Positions 22,219 to 29,169 of a stretch of DNA of 29,169 nt are shown here, piece after piece (position 1 is the first letter of the stretch; every line of letters starts with the position of its first letter). The notes beneath the pieces are model-generated. The model was not told the DNA's origin and ran no database searches. It saw nothing but the letters and a program-made list of their open reading frames with translations. The stretch is taken from assembly GCA_047921175.1 (NCBI GenBank), contig JBLRWQ010000036.1, positions 1-29,169 on the forward strand. Reading direction: 5' to 3'. Both the position numbers and the translations under genes were made by a program. This DNA comes from T1Sed10-7 sp047921175. Lineage in GTDB: Bacteria; Actinomycetota; Nitriliruptoria; Nitriliruptorales; Nitriliruptoraceae.

Positions 22219-22911
22219 GTGGACGAGCGTGCCTTCGCCGTGGCGCTGCTCGGAGGCCAGCACCTGGCGGGGCCGCTGGCGGAACGCACGGGCCTCGAGG
22301 TGGTGGCGACCACCCCGGCGGACCATCTCGAGTCGTCCGCGGCGCTCGGCCGTCAGGCGGAGCTGGTGATCGGGTTGGCGGCCGTTCCCTGGCCGACCGC
22401 GGTCGACCTGCACGCTGCGGGGTCGGCCAGCCTGCCCGCCTACACCGGGGTGGTGTCCTGGCACGCCCTGCCGTCGCTGGCGGACCTGCTGGCCGCCTCG
22501 CTGGCACCCGGGGCGCGCCGCGGGGCGCACGTGCTGCTGACCGCGCCCGACCCGGGGCCCGGGACCGAGCCCGGTGACGTGCTCTTCCTGCGTGAGGTCG
22601 CCGAGGCGGTCGCGGCGCGCATCGACCTCCCGTCACGCTCGGTGGCCTGGCGTGGGGCGACCCGGACGCCGACCGCGGCGGAGGCCCTGCGGTCGCTGGT
22701 CGAGGCCCACGGGCACCGGGACATCGTGGAGTGCCCGGTCGCCCCCTTCACCCCTGCGGACCCGGAGCTGGATGCCCTGGCACGGACGCTCGGGTGCCGA
22801 CTGACCAGCATCGACCTCGGCCGCTCCAGCCTGCTCGACCTGCTCACCGAGGTCGTGACCACGGTCATCGGCCACGAGGACGACGACCTCGACGAGGACG
22901 GTCCGCGGTGA
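22219..22911 (+). CDS. unknown protein, possibly degenerate class II chelatase (HemH/CbiX-like)
   Basis: A 230-residue protein with no sure match. The stretch from residue 103 (HVLLTAPDPGPG) through VLFLREVAEAVAARID, WRGATRTPTAAEALRSLVEAHG, RDIVECPVAPFTPADPELDALARTLGC to SLLDLLTEVV follows the order of motifs in ferrochelatase (TAHSIP, tissue of helices, QSRxG-WLEPD, vvvPIGFVsDHxEvLyeLD). The metal-site His of the TAHS motif is replaced (TAPD) and the DHxE pair is only partly kept (DPELDAL), so it should not chelate normally. Start GTG 22219 has GGAG at 22209-22212, spacer 6. The end is acidic. Its stop overlaps the CgoX-like gene (GTGA), so they are coupled, which fits a haem-related origin. 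The family call is an inference from alignment by eye; CbiX-like is an alternative. Confidence 0.6.
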   Translation: MDERAFAVALLGGQHLAGPLAERTGLEVVATTPADHLESSAALGRQAELVIGLAAVPWPTAVDLHAAGSASLPAYTGVVSWHALPSLADLLAASLAPGARRGAHVLLTAPDPGPGTEPGDVLFLREVAEAVAARIDLPSRSVAWRGATRTPTAAEALRSLVEAHGHRDIVECPVAPFTPADPELDALARTLGCRLTSIDLGRSSLLDLLTEVVTTVIGHEDDDLDEDGPR

Positions 22912-24308
22912 GGCGTCCTCGCGTGGCGGTCGTCGGCTCCGGGCTGACCGCACTGCTCACCGCCCAGCACCTGGTCGACGACGCCGAGGTCCTGCTCGTC
23001 TCCCCGCGTTCGGCCGTGCCGACGGACCCGGCCCGGGCCGACGGGCCCCTCAGCCTCCCCGCACCGGTCGACGACGATGCGTCGCGGCTCGCCGCCGAGC
23101 GCTGCGCCGCGCTCGGCCTCCCCGGCGCGCCACGGTGGTGGCGGCCGGAGGGCCCGTTCCACCTCTGGAGCGACGGGCAGGTCCGGACGGTGCCCCCCGG
23201 CCTCGGGACCTGTGCGCCGGTCCCGTTCCCCGCGGTGGCCGCCGCCCGGGTGCTCAGCCCGGTGGGGCTCGCCACCCTGGCGGCAGCGCCGCTGCGCCCG
23301 CGCCGGCACGTGCCCGGTGACCGCAGCGTGGCGTCCCTGGTGGACGCCCTGCTCGGGGTCGAGGTACGCGACCGCCTCGTGGCCCCGTGGGTCGCGGCGG
23401 CCACCGGCGGCGAGGCCAGCGAGCTGTCCGCTGCCGACGCCCTCCCCGACCTGTGGGCAGCGCGCGGGAGCGGCGCGGTCGTCTACCGCGACGTGACGCC
23501 GCGCGCTGACGTGGGGGTGCTGACGCGGCCCGGGGGATGGCGCCCCCTGCTGGAGGCGCTCCACGGGTCCCTCGCCCCGTGCCTGCAGCAGGAGCCCATC
23601 GACGCCATCGCGGCCGACGCGCACGGACCGGTGCTACGCGCCGCCGGTGGTCAGGAGCAGGTCGACGCGGTGGTGGTGACCGTGCCCGCGGCCGCGGCGG
23701 TGGCCCTGCTCGCGGATGCCTTCCCCGGGGTGGCCCGCGAGCTGCTCGGCATCGCGCATCGGCCCGTCGTCGAGGTGCTGCTGGACCACGAGGCGGCGGC
23801 GGTGCCACGCTCGGCCGCCGATGGGGTCCTGCTCGTGCCGGCGGGTGCGGACCGCCGCATCGCGTGGGTCGACCGCTGGCCGGGCGACGCTGCCGCCGTC
23901 CCCTCCGGTGTCGTGCGCTCCCGGGTGCTCCTGGCACCCCACGCCGCGCAGGCGCTGGCCAGCGGCGCGGAGGCGGCCGACGTGCAGCACCGTCACGTCG
24001 ATGCGGAGCTCCGCCGGGCCCTCGGCATCCGCCGGCCGGCGCTACGCGCGACGAGCACCACCTGGACCGTGCCGCAGCGCACCGTCGGCCACGCGGCACG
24101 GCTGGATCGGCTCGTGCACCAGCTGGATCAGGTCCCACCCGGCCTGCACCTCGGCGGTCCGGCGCTCCGCGGCGTCGGTCCGGCGGCACGGCTGCACGAC
24201 GCCGGTCGCCTGGCGCACGAGGTGCGCTGGCAGCTGTCGACCCTGCCGCGACGCCCGCGGCCGGAGGAGCGCCCGACCGCCGGTCCCGTCACGGGCAGCT
24301 CGGGCTGA
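22908..24308 (+). CDS. CgoX/HemY-like flavoprotein homologue, FAD site partly altered
   Basis: A 466-residue relative of coproporphyrinogen/protoporphyrinogen oxidase (CgoX/HemY), the FAD enzyme of late haem synthesis. Family traits: VAVVGSGLTALLTA at the N-terminus, LVAPWVAAATGGEASELSAADALP, TRPGGWRPLLEALHGSL, VVVTVPAAAAVALL, WTVPQRTVGHAARLDRL and GLHLGGPALRGVGPAARLHDAGRLA, all in the usual order. Differences: GSGLTA has Ala for the last Gly of GxGxxG, and the Glu-x-x-x-x-GG-R stretch that binds the FAD ribose is missing (LLVSPRSAVPTDPARADG instead). It may therefore bind FAD poorly or serve another role. Start GTG 22908 overlaps the upstream stop. An intact CgoX elsewhere in the genome would be expected if this is a paralogue. 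Confidence 0.75.
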   Translation: MRRPRVAVVGSGLTALLTAQHLVDDAEVLLVSPRSAVPTDPARADGPLSLPAPVDDDASRLAAERCAALGLPGAPRWWRPEGPFHLWSDGQVRTVPPGLGTCAPVPFPAVAAARVLSPVGLATLAAAPLRPRRHVPGDRSVASLVDALLGVEVRDRLVAPWVAAATGGEASELSAADALPDLWAARGSGAVVYRDVTPRADVGVLTRPGGWRPLLEALHGSLAPCLQQEPIDAIAADAHGPVLRAAGGQEQVDAVVVTVPAAAAVALLADAFPGVARELLGIAHRPVVEVLLDHEAAAVPRSAADGVLLVPAGADRRIAWVDRWPGDAAAVPSGVVRSRVLLAPHAAQALASGAEAADVQHRHVDAELRRALGIRRPALRATSTTWTVPQRTVGHAARLDRLVHQLDQVPPGLHLGGPALRGVGPAARLHDAGRLAHEVRWQLSTLPRRPRPEERPTAGPVTGSSG

Positions 24309-24311
24309 GCG

Positions 24312-25007
24312 TCAGGGCTCCCGGGGTTCCACGGGCTCGAGCAGCTCCGGCCCGTCGTTGCGGACGTCGTTGACCCGGGTGCTGATGGGGACGGCGCGCA
24401 ACCGTGGCACGTCCATCCCGGTCAGCGCCTCGAGCAGGTGCGGGGCGTCGTCGGTCTCGGTGTCGGCCCACGCGTCCCACAGCTGGGACGGCAGGATCAC
24501 CGGCATGCGAGGGTGCAGATCGGCCATGGCACCCCGAGCCTCGCTGGTGACGATGGCGGTGCTGAAGACCGGGTCGGCGTCCGGGTCCCCGGGGTCACGC
24601 CAGGAGGTCCAGATGCCCGCCAGGACCAGCGGGCGGCCCTCCGGATCCGCCAGGTGGTAGGGCTGCTTGCCGCCGGCGTCGGTCGCCTGCCACTCGTAGA
24701 ACCCGTCTGCCGGGAGCAGGCAGCGCCGACGGGCGAAGCTCGAGGCGAACATGCGGGAGGTGGCCACCGTCTCGATCCGCGCGTTGATCGGCTGGCGACC
24801 GCCGCGCAGCGAGGTGGCCCAGGAGGGCAGGAAGCCCCAGCGCAGGCGGCCGAGCCGCCGGCGACCCGCCCGATCGATCGCGGCGTAGATCTCCGTCGAC
24901 GGGGCCACGTTGTAGCGCGGTGGCAGGGGCTCGGTCGCGACCTCGTCCACACCCAGGGTCGTGACCAGGTCGTCGAGGCTCGAGGTCAGCAGGAAGCGTC
25001 CACACAT
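24312..25007 (-). CDS. SRAP-domain protein (HMCES/YedK family)
   Basis: A 231-residue SOS-response-associated peptidase family protein, which forms a protective covalent link to abasic sites in single-stranded DNA. Catalytic features: Cys2 (MCGRF) which must be exposed by removal of Met1, N33 in PRYNVAPST, N75/R77 in INARIET, E105 in DGFYEW, and H165 in LHPRMPVIL. All are intact and the length is typical, so it should be active. There is no ribosome site; a TAGCGT hexamer ends 7 bases before the ATG, consistent with a leaderless mRNA. It converges with the CgoX-like gene three bases away and is divergent from the membrane-anchored repeat protein. No SOS box was recognised. Confidence 0.95.
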   Translation of the reverse strand: MCGRFLLTSSLDDLVTTLGVDEVATEPLPPRYNVAPSTEIYAAIDRAGRRRLGRLRWGFLPSWATSLRGGRQPINARIETVATSRMFASSFARRRCLLPADGFYEWQATDAGGKQPYHLADPEGRPLVLAGIWTSWRDPGDPDADPVFSTAIVTSEARGAMADLHPRMPVILPSQLWDAWADTETDDAPHLLEALTGMDVPRLRAVPISTRVNDVRNDGPELLEPVEPREP

Positions 25008-25014
25008 GGCTGCC

Positions 25015-25020
25015 ACGCTA
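25015..25020 (-). promoter_or_regulatory. -10 element of the leaderless SRAP gene
   Basis: Read on the minus strand, TAGCGT ends exactly 7 bases before the ATG, the same spacing as for padR, with no Shine-Dalgarno between. Confidence 0.55.
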
Positions 25021-25137
25021 GCGGCCGGATGGTCGGGGTCGGCTACGTGGCTGCGGCCCCGTGAGCACGTACCGTGAGCGGGTGGTGACCGGACCAGCAC
25101 GATCGCACCTGGGCGTGCGTCGGGGAGGAGGGCCACG

Positions 25138-26121
25138 GTGTCGGGCAGCAGCGAGCAACGCGCACAGCGCATCGTCGCCGAGGTCTTCGGCCCGACCGGC
25201 GGGTCCGCGGCGGGCGGCGTCTCCACCACCGCCGGGTCCGCAGCGACACCCGCACGCGTGCCGGACGCGTCGGACGTGCCACACGCCCCGGCCGCCCCGG
25301 CCGCTCCTGCGGCTCCGGCCGCTCCGGCCGCTCCGGATGACATCGCCCGACGAGCCCGCGCGGTGGTCGACGAGGTCTTCGACCCGCCCCCGCCGGCACC
25401 CCCGCCCGCGCCGCCTCCACCGACCGCCGCCCAGCTCGCGGCGCGCCGCATCGTCGCTGAGGCGGAAGCCGCGGCGGTCGCCCGCCGCGAGGCCCAGGCG
25501 CGGGCGCAGGAGGCGGCCGATCAGGCACGCCGCGAGGCGGAAGCGCGGGCCCGCGAGCAGGCCGAGAAGGCCGCACCGGACCGTGGGCAGGCAGCGCAGG
25601 AGCCTTCTACGGCCGAGGTGCCCCGGGTGATGTCCGACGGGGTGCTCGCGGCGGCGACGCCTGACGTGCGCGACGCGGACCCGGAGAGCGAGCGGCTGTT
25701 CGGGTCCCCGGACCGGCCCGGGCCGACGCTGTTCGAGGCGGAGCCGGCCGCTGTCGACGCGCCGCCGGACGAGCGACCCCTGCCGCCGCCACGCACCGAA
25801 CCGCCTGACCCAGCGCCCGTGGCCCCGGCTGCGATCGATCCCGCCGTCACCTCGGCGTCCGAGGAACGCGACGAGCGCGACGAGCGCGACCCGGCGGCCC
25901 TGGCGGCTCGGCTCGCCGAGGAGGCCATCGAGCACCGGGACCGGACCCGGCTGCCGCGCTCTCCGGACGCGCTCGACGAGGAGCCCACCGACCTGGTCGA
26001 GCCCTCCGCCGCGCGTCGTGCCGGGCAGTGGGTGCTGGTGACGATCATCGCCGCGGTGGCGCTCGCGTGGCTGCTCCCGGTGACGGTCGCCGCGGTGCTC
26101 GAGCTCGTCTCGCTGTCCTGA
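25138..26121 (+). CDS. Tail-anchored Ala/Pro-rich repeat protein
   Basis: A 327-residue protein of unknown function. The body is low-complexity: RAQRIVAEVFGP (8-19), ARRARAVVDEVFDP (70-83) and LAARRIVAEAEA (100-111) are three variants of one short helical motif, separated by an Ala/Pro linker (five APA-type tandem units at about 49-66) and a Pro-rich block. An Ala/Glu/Arg-rich coiled coil follows (about 104-145), then a long acidic Pro-rich region with a tandem ERDERD. A single membrane helix ends the protein (about 297-320), with no signal peptide, so the bulk should sit in the cytoplasm with the tail in the membrane. GTG 25138 has a strong GGAGGAGG seven to ten bases upstream. Confidence 0.75.
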   Translation: MSGSSEQRAQRIVAEVFGPTGGSAAGGVSTTAGSAATPARVPDASDVPHAPAAPAAPAAPAAPAAPDDIARRARAVVDEVFDPPPPAPPPAPPPPTAAQLAARRIVAEAEAAAVARREAQARAQEAADQARREAEARAREQAEKAAPDRGQAAQEPSTAEVPRVMSDGVLAAATPDVRDADPESERLFGSPDRPGPTLFEAEPAAVDAPPDERPLPPPRTEPPDPAPVAPAAIDPAVTSASEERDERDERDPAALAARLAEEAIEHRDRTRLPRSPDALDEEPTDLVEPSAARRAGQWVLVTIIAAVALAWLLPVTVAAVLELVSLS

Positions 26122-26126
26122 CCTCC

Positions 26127-26750
26127 TCAGCGGTCCTCGAGCGCCCAGACCTCCTCGTACCAGGGCGGCTCGTCGGGGGCCGGTCCCGGCGGCGGGAACG
26201 CGTCCTGCGCGTCGGGCCGGAGGTCGTAGGTCAGGACGTAGCCGATGCCGCTCGGGAAGCGGACGTCGAGATCCGGCCGTCGCTCGAAGCCGAGCCGGGC
26301 GTACATGCGCTGCGCACGGTCCATCCACGCCATCGTCGTGATGACCAGGCGGCGTGCCCCGTGTGCCCGGGCGCGGTCGATGCAGGCCTGCACGAGCGCG
26401 GGGCCGATCCCGTTGCCCTCGGCCTCCGGTGCCACCGCGAGCATCCGGAACGCCGCATCGCCCTCCGGCACGGCCCGGCCCTCCCACTCCCGGTCCCCGG
26501 GGAGCACGAAGGTCACGGTCCCCACCACCTCACCGTCCACCTCGGCGACCAGGAGATCGGTGCAGGCGCCCATGCGTCGCCGGGGGTCCGCGAGGTGGTC
26601 GCGGTACGGGCCTTCGATCCGTCCGTAGGCGTCGTAGCTGGCCAGGGTCAGCTGGCCCACCCGCTCGGCCTCGTCGGGACGCATCGCTCGGATGCGCACC
26701 CCGTGGTCGGGTGCGGCGGGTGGGTCGACGGGGGTGGCGGCGCTGGTCAC
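26127..26750 (-). CDS. GNAT family N-acetyltransferase
   Basis: A 207-residue GNAT-fold acetyltransferase that moves an acetyl group from acetyl-CoA to an amine of unknown substrate. Seen: VRIRAMRPDEAERVGQL (strand 1-helix 1), LLVAEVDGEVVGTVTFVLPG, the acetyl-CoA pyrophosphate-binding loop in LAVAPEAEGNGIGPALVQACIDRARAHG, and the C-terminal RMYARLGFERRPDLDV. The final 30 residues are Pro-rich. Start choice: GTG 26748-26750 begins four bases after the stop of the double acyl-CoA dehydrogenase, so they are likely cotranscribed; a later GTG (26697-26699) would also preserve the whole domain. No good ribosome site is seen. The product might be a small-molecule or protein modifier; context does not decide. 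Confidence 0.88.
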   Translation of the reverse strand: MTSAATPVDPPAAPDHGVRIRAMRPDEAERVGQLTLASYDAYGRIEGPYRDHLADPRRRMGACTDLLVAEVDGEVVGTVTFVLPGDREWEGRAVPEGDAAFRMLAVAPEAEGNGIGPALVQACIDRARAHGARRLVITTMAWMDRAQRMYARLGFERRPDLDVRFPSGIGYVLTYDLRPDAQDAFPPPGPAPDEPPWYEEVWALEDR

Positions 26751-26754
26751 GGCC

Positions 26755-29142
26755 TCACAGGGTACGCGAGACGATCTGCCGCATGATGTCGTCGGTCCCG
26801 CCCCCGATCGGGCCGAGCCGGGCGTCACGCCAGGCACGCTGGATCGGGTACTCGAGCATGTAGCCAGCCCCGCCGTGGAGCTGCAGCACCTCGTCGGCGG
26901 TCTCGAACGCGAGCCGCTGGGTCACGAGCTTGGCCATCGCCACGGTCCGGATGACCTCGGCGTCGTCGACCGCCATGCCCGCCTCGTCGCGGGCGACCAG
27001 GAGCCGGAGGCCCTGCTCGGTGAGGGCCCGGCCGCTCTCGATGCGGGTCGCGAGGTCGGCGAAGCGGTGCCGCCAGACCTGGAAGCTGCCGACCGGCCGG
27101 CCGAAGGCCTCGCGCGTGCGCCCGTAGCCGAGCCCGAGCTCGAGCGTGCGCTCCGCGGCGGCCACGGCCCCGAGCGCCAGCACCAGCCGCTCCCACGCGA
27201 AGGCCGCCATGATGTGCCCGAACCCGCTCCCGACCTCCCCGAGCCGACGGTCGTCGTCGACCCGGACGCCATCGAAGGTCAGCTCACCGGTGTGCGAGGT
27301 CCACCAGCCGAGCATGTCCAGGCGTCGGCGCGTCAGCCCCTCGGCGTCGCCGTCGACCAGGAACAGGGTCAGCTGCTGGTGCGGGTCGTCGCCCGGCGCA
27401 CCGTCCTCGGGTCGGACCTTGGCGGCGACGACGAGGTGGTCGGCCCACGGGCCGTTGGTGATGAAGACCTTCGCGCCGTCCAGCACCCAGGCGTCCCCGT
27501 CCCGCCGGGCCCGGGTCGTGATGCCGGCCACGTCGCTGCCCGCACCGGGTTCGGTGACCGCGAGCGCGCCGATGCGCTCACCCGAGAGCAGCCCGGGCAG
27601 GAACCGGTGGCGTTGCGCGTCGGTCCCGGCACGGTCGATGTAGGTGCCGGCGAGGTCGGTGGTGGCACCGAGGTCGGCGGCCACCCCACCCGACAGGCAG
27701 CGTGACAGCTCCTGGACCCACACCGCCTGGGCGCGCAGGTCGGGGCCGGAGCCGCCGACGTCCGGGGCGAAGCGAAGCCCCAGGAACCCGGCCTCGCCGA
27801 CCTCCCGGAACAGCTCGCGCGGGAAGTCCCGGGCCCGCTCCCAGTCCTCGAGGTGGGGGAGGACCCGGTCGGCGAGGAAGGCCCGGGCGCTCGCGCGCAG
27901 CGCCTCGTGCTCGTCGGTGAACAGCGGCAGCGCCGAGGGGGGTGCGTCCGGAGCGGCCGTCGGTCGCGGGGCCGGCCGGTCGGCGCTGCGGGTGGCGAGA
28001 TGCTTGGCGATGATCTCGCGCTGGACCTCGTCGGTGCCCCCGCCGATGCGGTTCAGCCGGCTGTCCCGCCAGGCCCGGGCGATGCCGTACTCCTCGGCGT
28101 AGCCGTAGCCGCCGTGGAACTGCAGGACCTCGTCGGCCACCGCGAAGGACAGCCGGGCCGCGGCCAGCTTGCACATCGCGATGCGCTCGGTCGGGTAGCC
28201 GCCGCGGTTCCACAGGTCGCAGGTCTCGTAGACCAGCGCACGCACCTCGGCGATGCGGGTGGCCAGGTCCGCGAGCCGGTGGGCGATGACCTGGAAGCGG
28301 CCGATGGGCCGGCCGAAGGCCTCGCGCTCGCGGGTGTAGGCCTGCGCCCGCTCGAGCAGCACCTGGGCCGAGGAGACGGAGCCGACCGCGGCGATCAGCC
28401 GCTCGCCCTGCAGCTGCCACATGATCTGGGAGAAGCCGTGGTGGAGCTCGCCGAGCAGCGCGTCCGGGCCGAGGCGGACGCCATCGAGGTGGAGCAGGGC
28501 GGTGTCGGAGGCTCGCATCCCCACCTTCTCGAGGGTGGACGCCACCTCGAAGCCGGGGAGGTCGGTGTCGACCAGGAACAGCGACAGCCCGCCCCACGGG
28601 TCGTCCTCGGTCGGCTCCGCGGTGCGGGCGAGCAGGGTCACGAAGGACGCCCGCGCCCCGTTGGTGATGTAGGTCTTGGCGCCGTCCAGCACCCAGCCGT
28701 CGCCGTCCGCGCGTGCCCGGGTCCGGATCGCCCGCACGTCCGACCCGGCGTCGGGTTCGCTGATGCCGATCGCGGCCACCTTCTCGCCCCGGAGCGCCGG
28801 GGCGAGGTAGCGACGGCGCTGCTCGGGGGTGCCGAAACGCAGGATCGGCGGGGTGGCCATGTCGGTCTGGACGCTGACGGCCATGGCCAGCGACCCGGAG
28901 CCGCTGCGGGCGAGCTCCTCCGCCAGCACCACCGTCGACCAGTAGTCGCCGCCCTGCCCACCCTCCTCCTCGGGCACGCTGAGGCCGAGGAAGCCGAGCT
29001 CCCCGAAGCGGCGGAAGACGTCGTCGCCGAGCCAGCCGGCACGCTCCCAGGCGTCGAGGTGGGGGGCGATCTCCTCGTGCAGGAAGCGGCGGAGCGAGGC
29101 CCGCAGCTGGTCATGCTCCTCGGTGAACGGGGTCGTCCGCAT
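26755..29142 (-). CDS. Double acyl-CoA dehydrogenase (two full domains in one chain)
   Basis: A 795-residue protein with two complete acyl-CoA dehydrogenase domains (1-385 and about 405-795) joined by a Pro/Ala linker (386-405). These flavoenzymes introduce an alpha-beta double bond into acyl-CoA esters using FAD. Each half has the N-terminal helical part, the FAD/substrate motifs (SEPDAGSDV at 128-136 and TEPGAGSDV at 530-538; DGAKTYITNG and DGAKVFITNG), the middle beta domain, and the helical C-terminus with EAFGRP-IGRFQ, QFHGGYGY/QLHGGAGY and IGGGTDE/IGGGTDD. A catalytic Glu of long-chain/isovaleryl type is kept in both (E247 in GERL, E651 in WERL), while the medium-chain position is Gly in both. 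ATG 29140-29142 has GGGAGG about seven bases upstream. Substrate unknown. Confidence 0.95.
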   Translation of the reverse strand: MRTTPFTEEHDQLRASLRRFLHEEIAPHLDAWERAGWLGDDVFRRFGELGFLGLSVPEEEGGQGGDYWSTVVLAEELARSGSGSLAMAVSVQTDMATPPILRFGTPEQRRRYLAPALRGEKVAAIGISEPDAGSDVRAIRTRARADGDGWVLDGAKTYITNGARASFVTLLARTAEPTEDDPWGGLSLFLVDTDLPGFEVASTLEKVGMRASDTALLHLDGVRLGPDALLGELHHGFSQIMWQLQGERLIAAVGSVSSAQVLLERAQAYTREREAFGRPIGRFQVIAHRLADLATRIAEVRALVYETCDLWNRGGYPTERIAMCKLAAARLSFAVADEVLQFHGGYGYAEEYGIARAWRDSRLNRIGGGTDEVQREIIAKHLATRSADRPAPRPTAAPDAPPSALPLFTDEHEALRASARAFLADRVLPHLEDWERARDFPRELFREVGEAGFLGLRFAPDVGGSGPDLRAQAVWVQELSRCLSGGVAADLGATTDLAGTYIDRAGTDAQRHRFLPGLLSGERIGALAVTEPGAGSDVAGITTRARRDGDAWVLDGAKVFITNGPWADHLVVAAKVRPEDGAPGDDPHQQLTLFLVDGDAEGLTRRRLDMLGWWTSHTGELTFDGVRVDDDRRLGEVGSGFGHIMAAFAWERLVLALGAVAAAERTLELGLGYGRTREAFGRPVGSFQVWRHRFADLATRIESGRALTEQGLRLLVARDEAGMAVDDAEVIRTVAMAKLVTQRLAFETADEVLQLHGGAGYMLEYPIQRAWRDARLGPIGGGTDDIMRQIVSRTL

Positions 29143-29169
29143 CCTCGGCCTCCCACGGTGGTGGCCAGG

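Noticed and set aside
25280..25340. GC-rich tandem repeat near the start of the repeat protein as a separate repeat element
   Set aside because: It encodes the in-frame Ala-Ala-Pro linker of the protein and is explained by it.
25018..26487. 489-residue minus-strand frame antisense to the repeat protein
   Set aside because: Low-complexity Gly/Arg translation. The plus-strand frame has a good ribosome site, repeated motif and membrane helix, so the minus-strand frame is a shadow.

Overview
This window is a very GC-rich (clearly above 70 percent G+C by eye), densely packed chromosomal segment from an actinobacterium. The evidence is a PimA-like mannosyltransferase next to pdxS-pdxT, an F420/flavin split-barrel reductase, a coproporphyrinogen-oxidase-like protein, a class A RNase P RNA with a high-GC core, and many GTG starts. 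The gene order resembles deep-branching Actinomycetota (Nitriliruptoria or Acidimicrobiia type) more than Streptomyces or Mycobacterium, but this placement is an inference. I see no insertion sequence, prophage, CRISPR array or origin. The genes read as core chromosome; the only accessory-looking part is about 3.5-4.8 kb, with repeats and a vapBC toxin-antitoxin pair.

Layout. 1-3.5 kb: 3' end of a PimA-like glycosyltransferase, a DUF3048 lipoprotein, and pdxS-pdxT (pyridoxal-5'-phosphate synthase). 3.5-4.8 kb: a 650-base stretch without a clear gene, carrying an inverted/direct repeat family, then vapB-vapC. 4.9-6.8 kb: rmuC and an AhpE-like peroxiredoxin. 6.9-9.6 kb: a padR/membrane-protein pair facing away from guaB. 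9.6-12.4 kb: a DUF3467/HAD phosphatase pair facing away from a glucose-6-phosphate isomerase. 12.4-14.4 kb: two unrelated SDR proteins and tRNA-Val(UAC). 14.4-16.5 kb: nif3-like gene, coiled-coil zinc-ribbon gene and a small unknown gene, all overlapping. 16.5-19.7 kb: otsA-otsB (trehalose synthesis) with a membrane GGDEF-like gene. 19.7-22.1 kb: class IV aminotransferase, DUF4442 hotdog protein, rnpB and a split-barrel reductase. 22.2-24.3 kb: an overlapping pair that looks like degenerate relatives of two haem-pathway enzymes, a class II chelatase and CgoX/HemY. 24.3-29.1 kb: SRAP (HMCES-like) protein, a membrane-anchored repeat protein, a GNAT acetyltransferase and an unusual double acyl-CoA dehydrogenase.

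Gene control. Most transcription units are preceded by a -10-like hexamer of the form TA-S-S-S-T or close to it (S = G or C), usually without a recognisable -35. Two genes (padR and the SRAP gene) have it exactly 7 bases before ATG with no ribosome binding site, as expected for leaderless mRNAs. Translational coupling through ATGA/GTGA overlaps is common (vapBC, padR/HAAS, DUF3467/HAD, zinc ribbon/small ORF, otsA/otsB, chelatase-like/CgoX-like).

Most interesting items: the 795-residue tandem acyl-CoA dehydrogenase with both active sites apparently intact; the coupled chelatase-like and CgoX-like pair, in which cofactor or catalytic motifs seem lost from both partners; an SDR lacking the catalytic tyrosine; a GGDEF variant (GSDEM) attached to the trehalose operon; and a tail-anchored protein with a repeated short helical motif.
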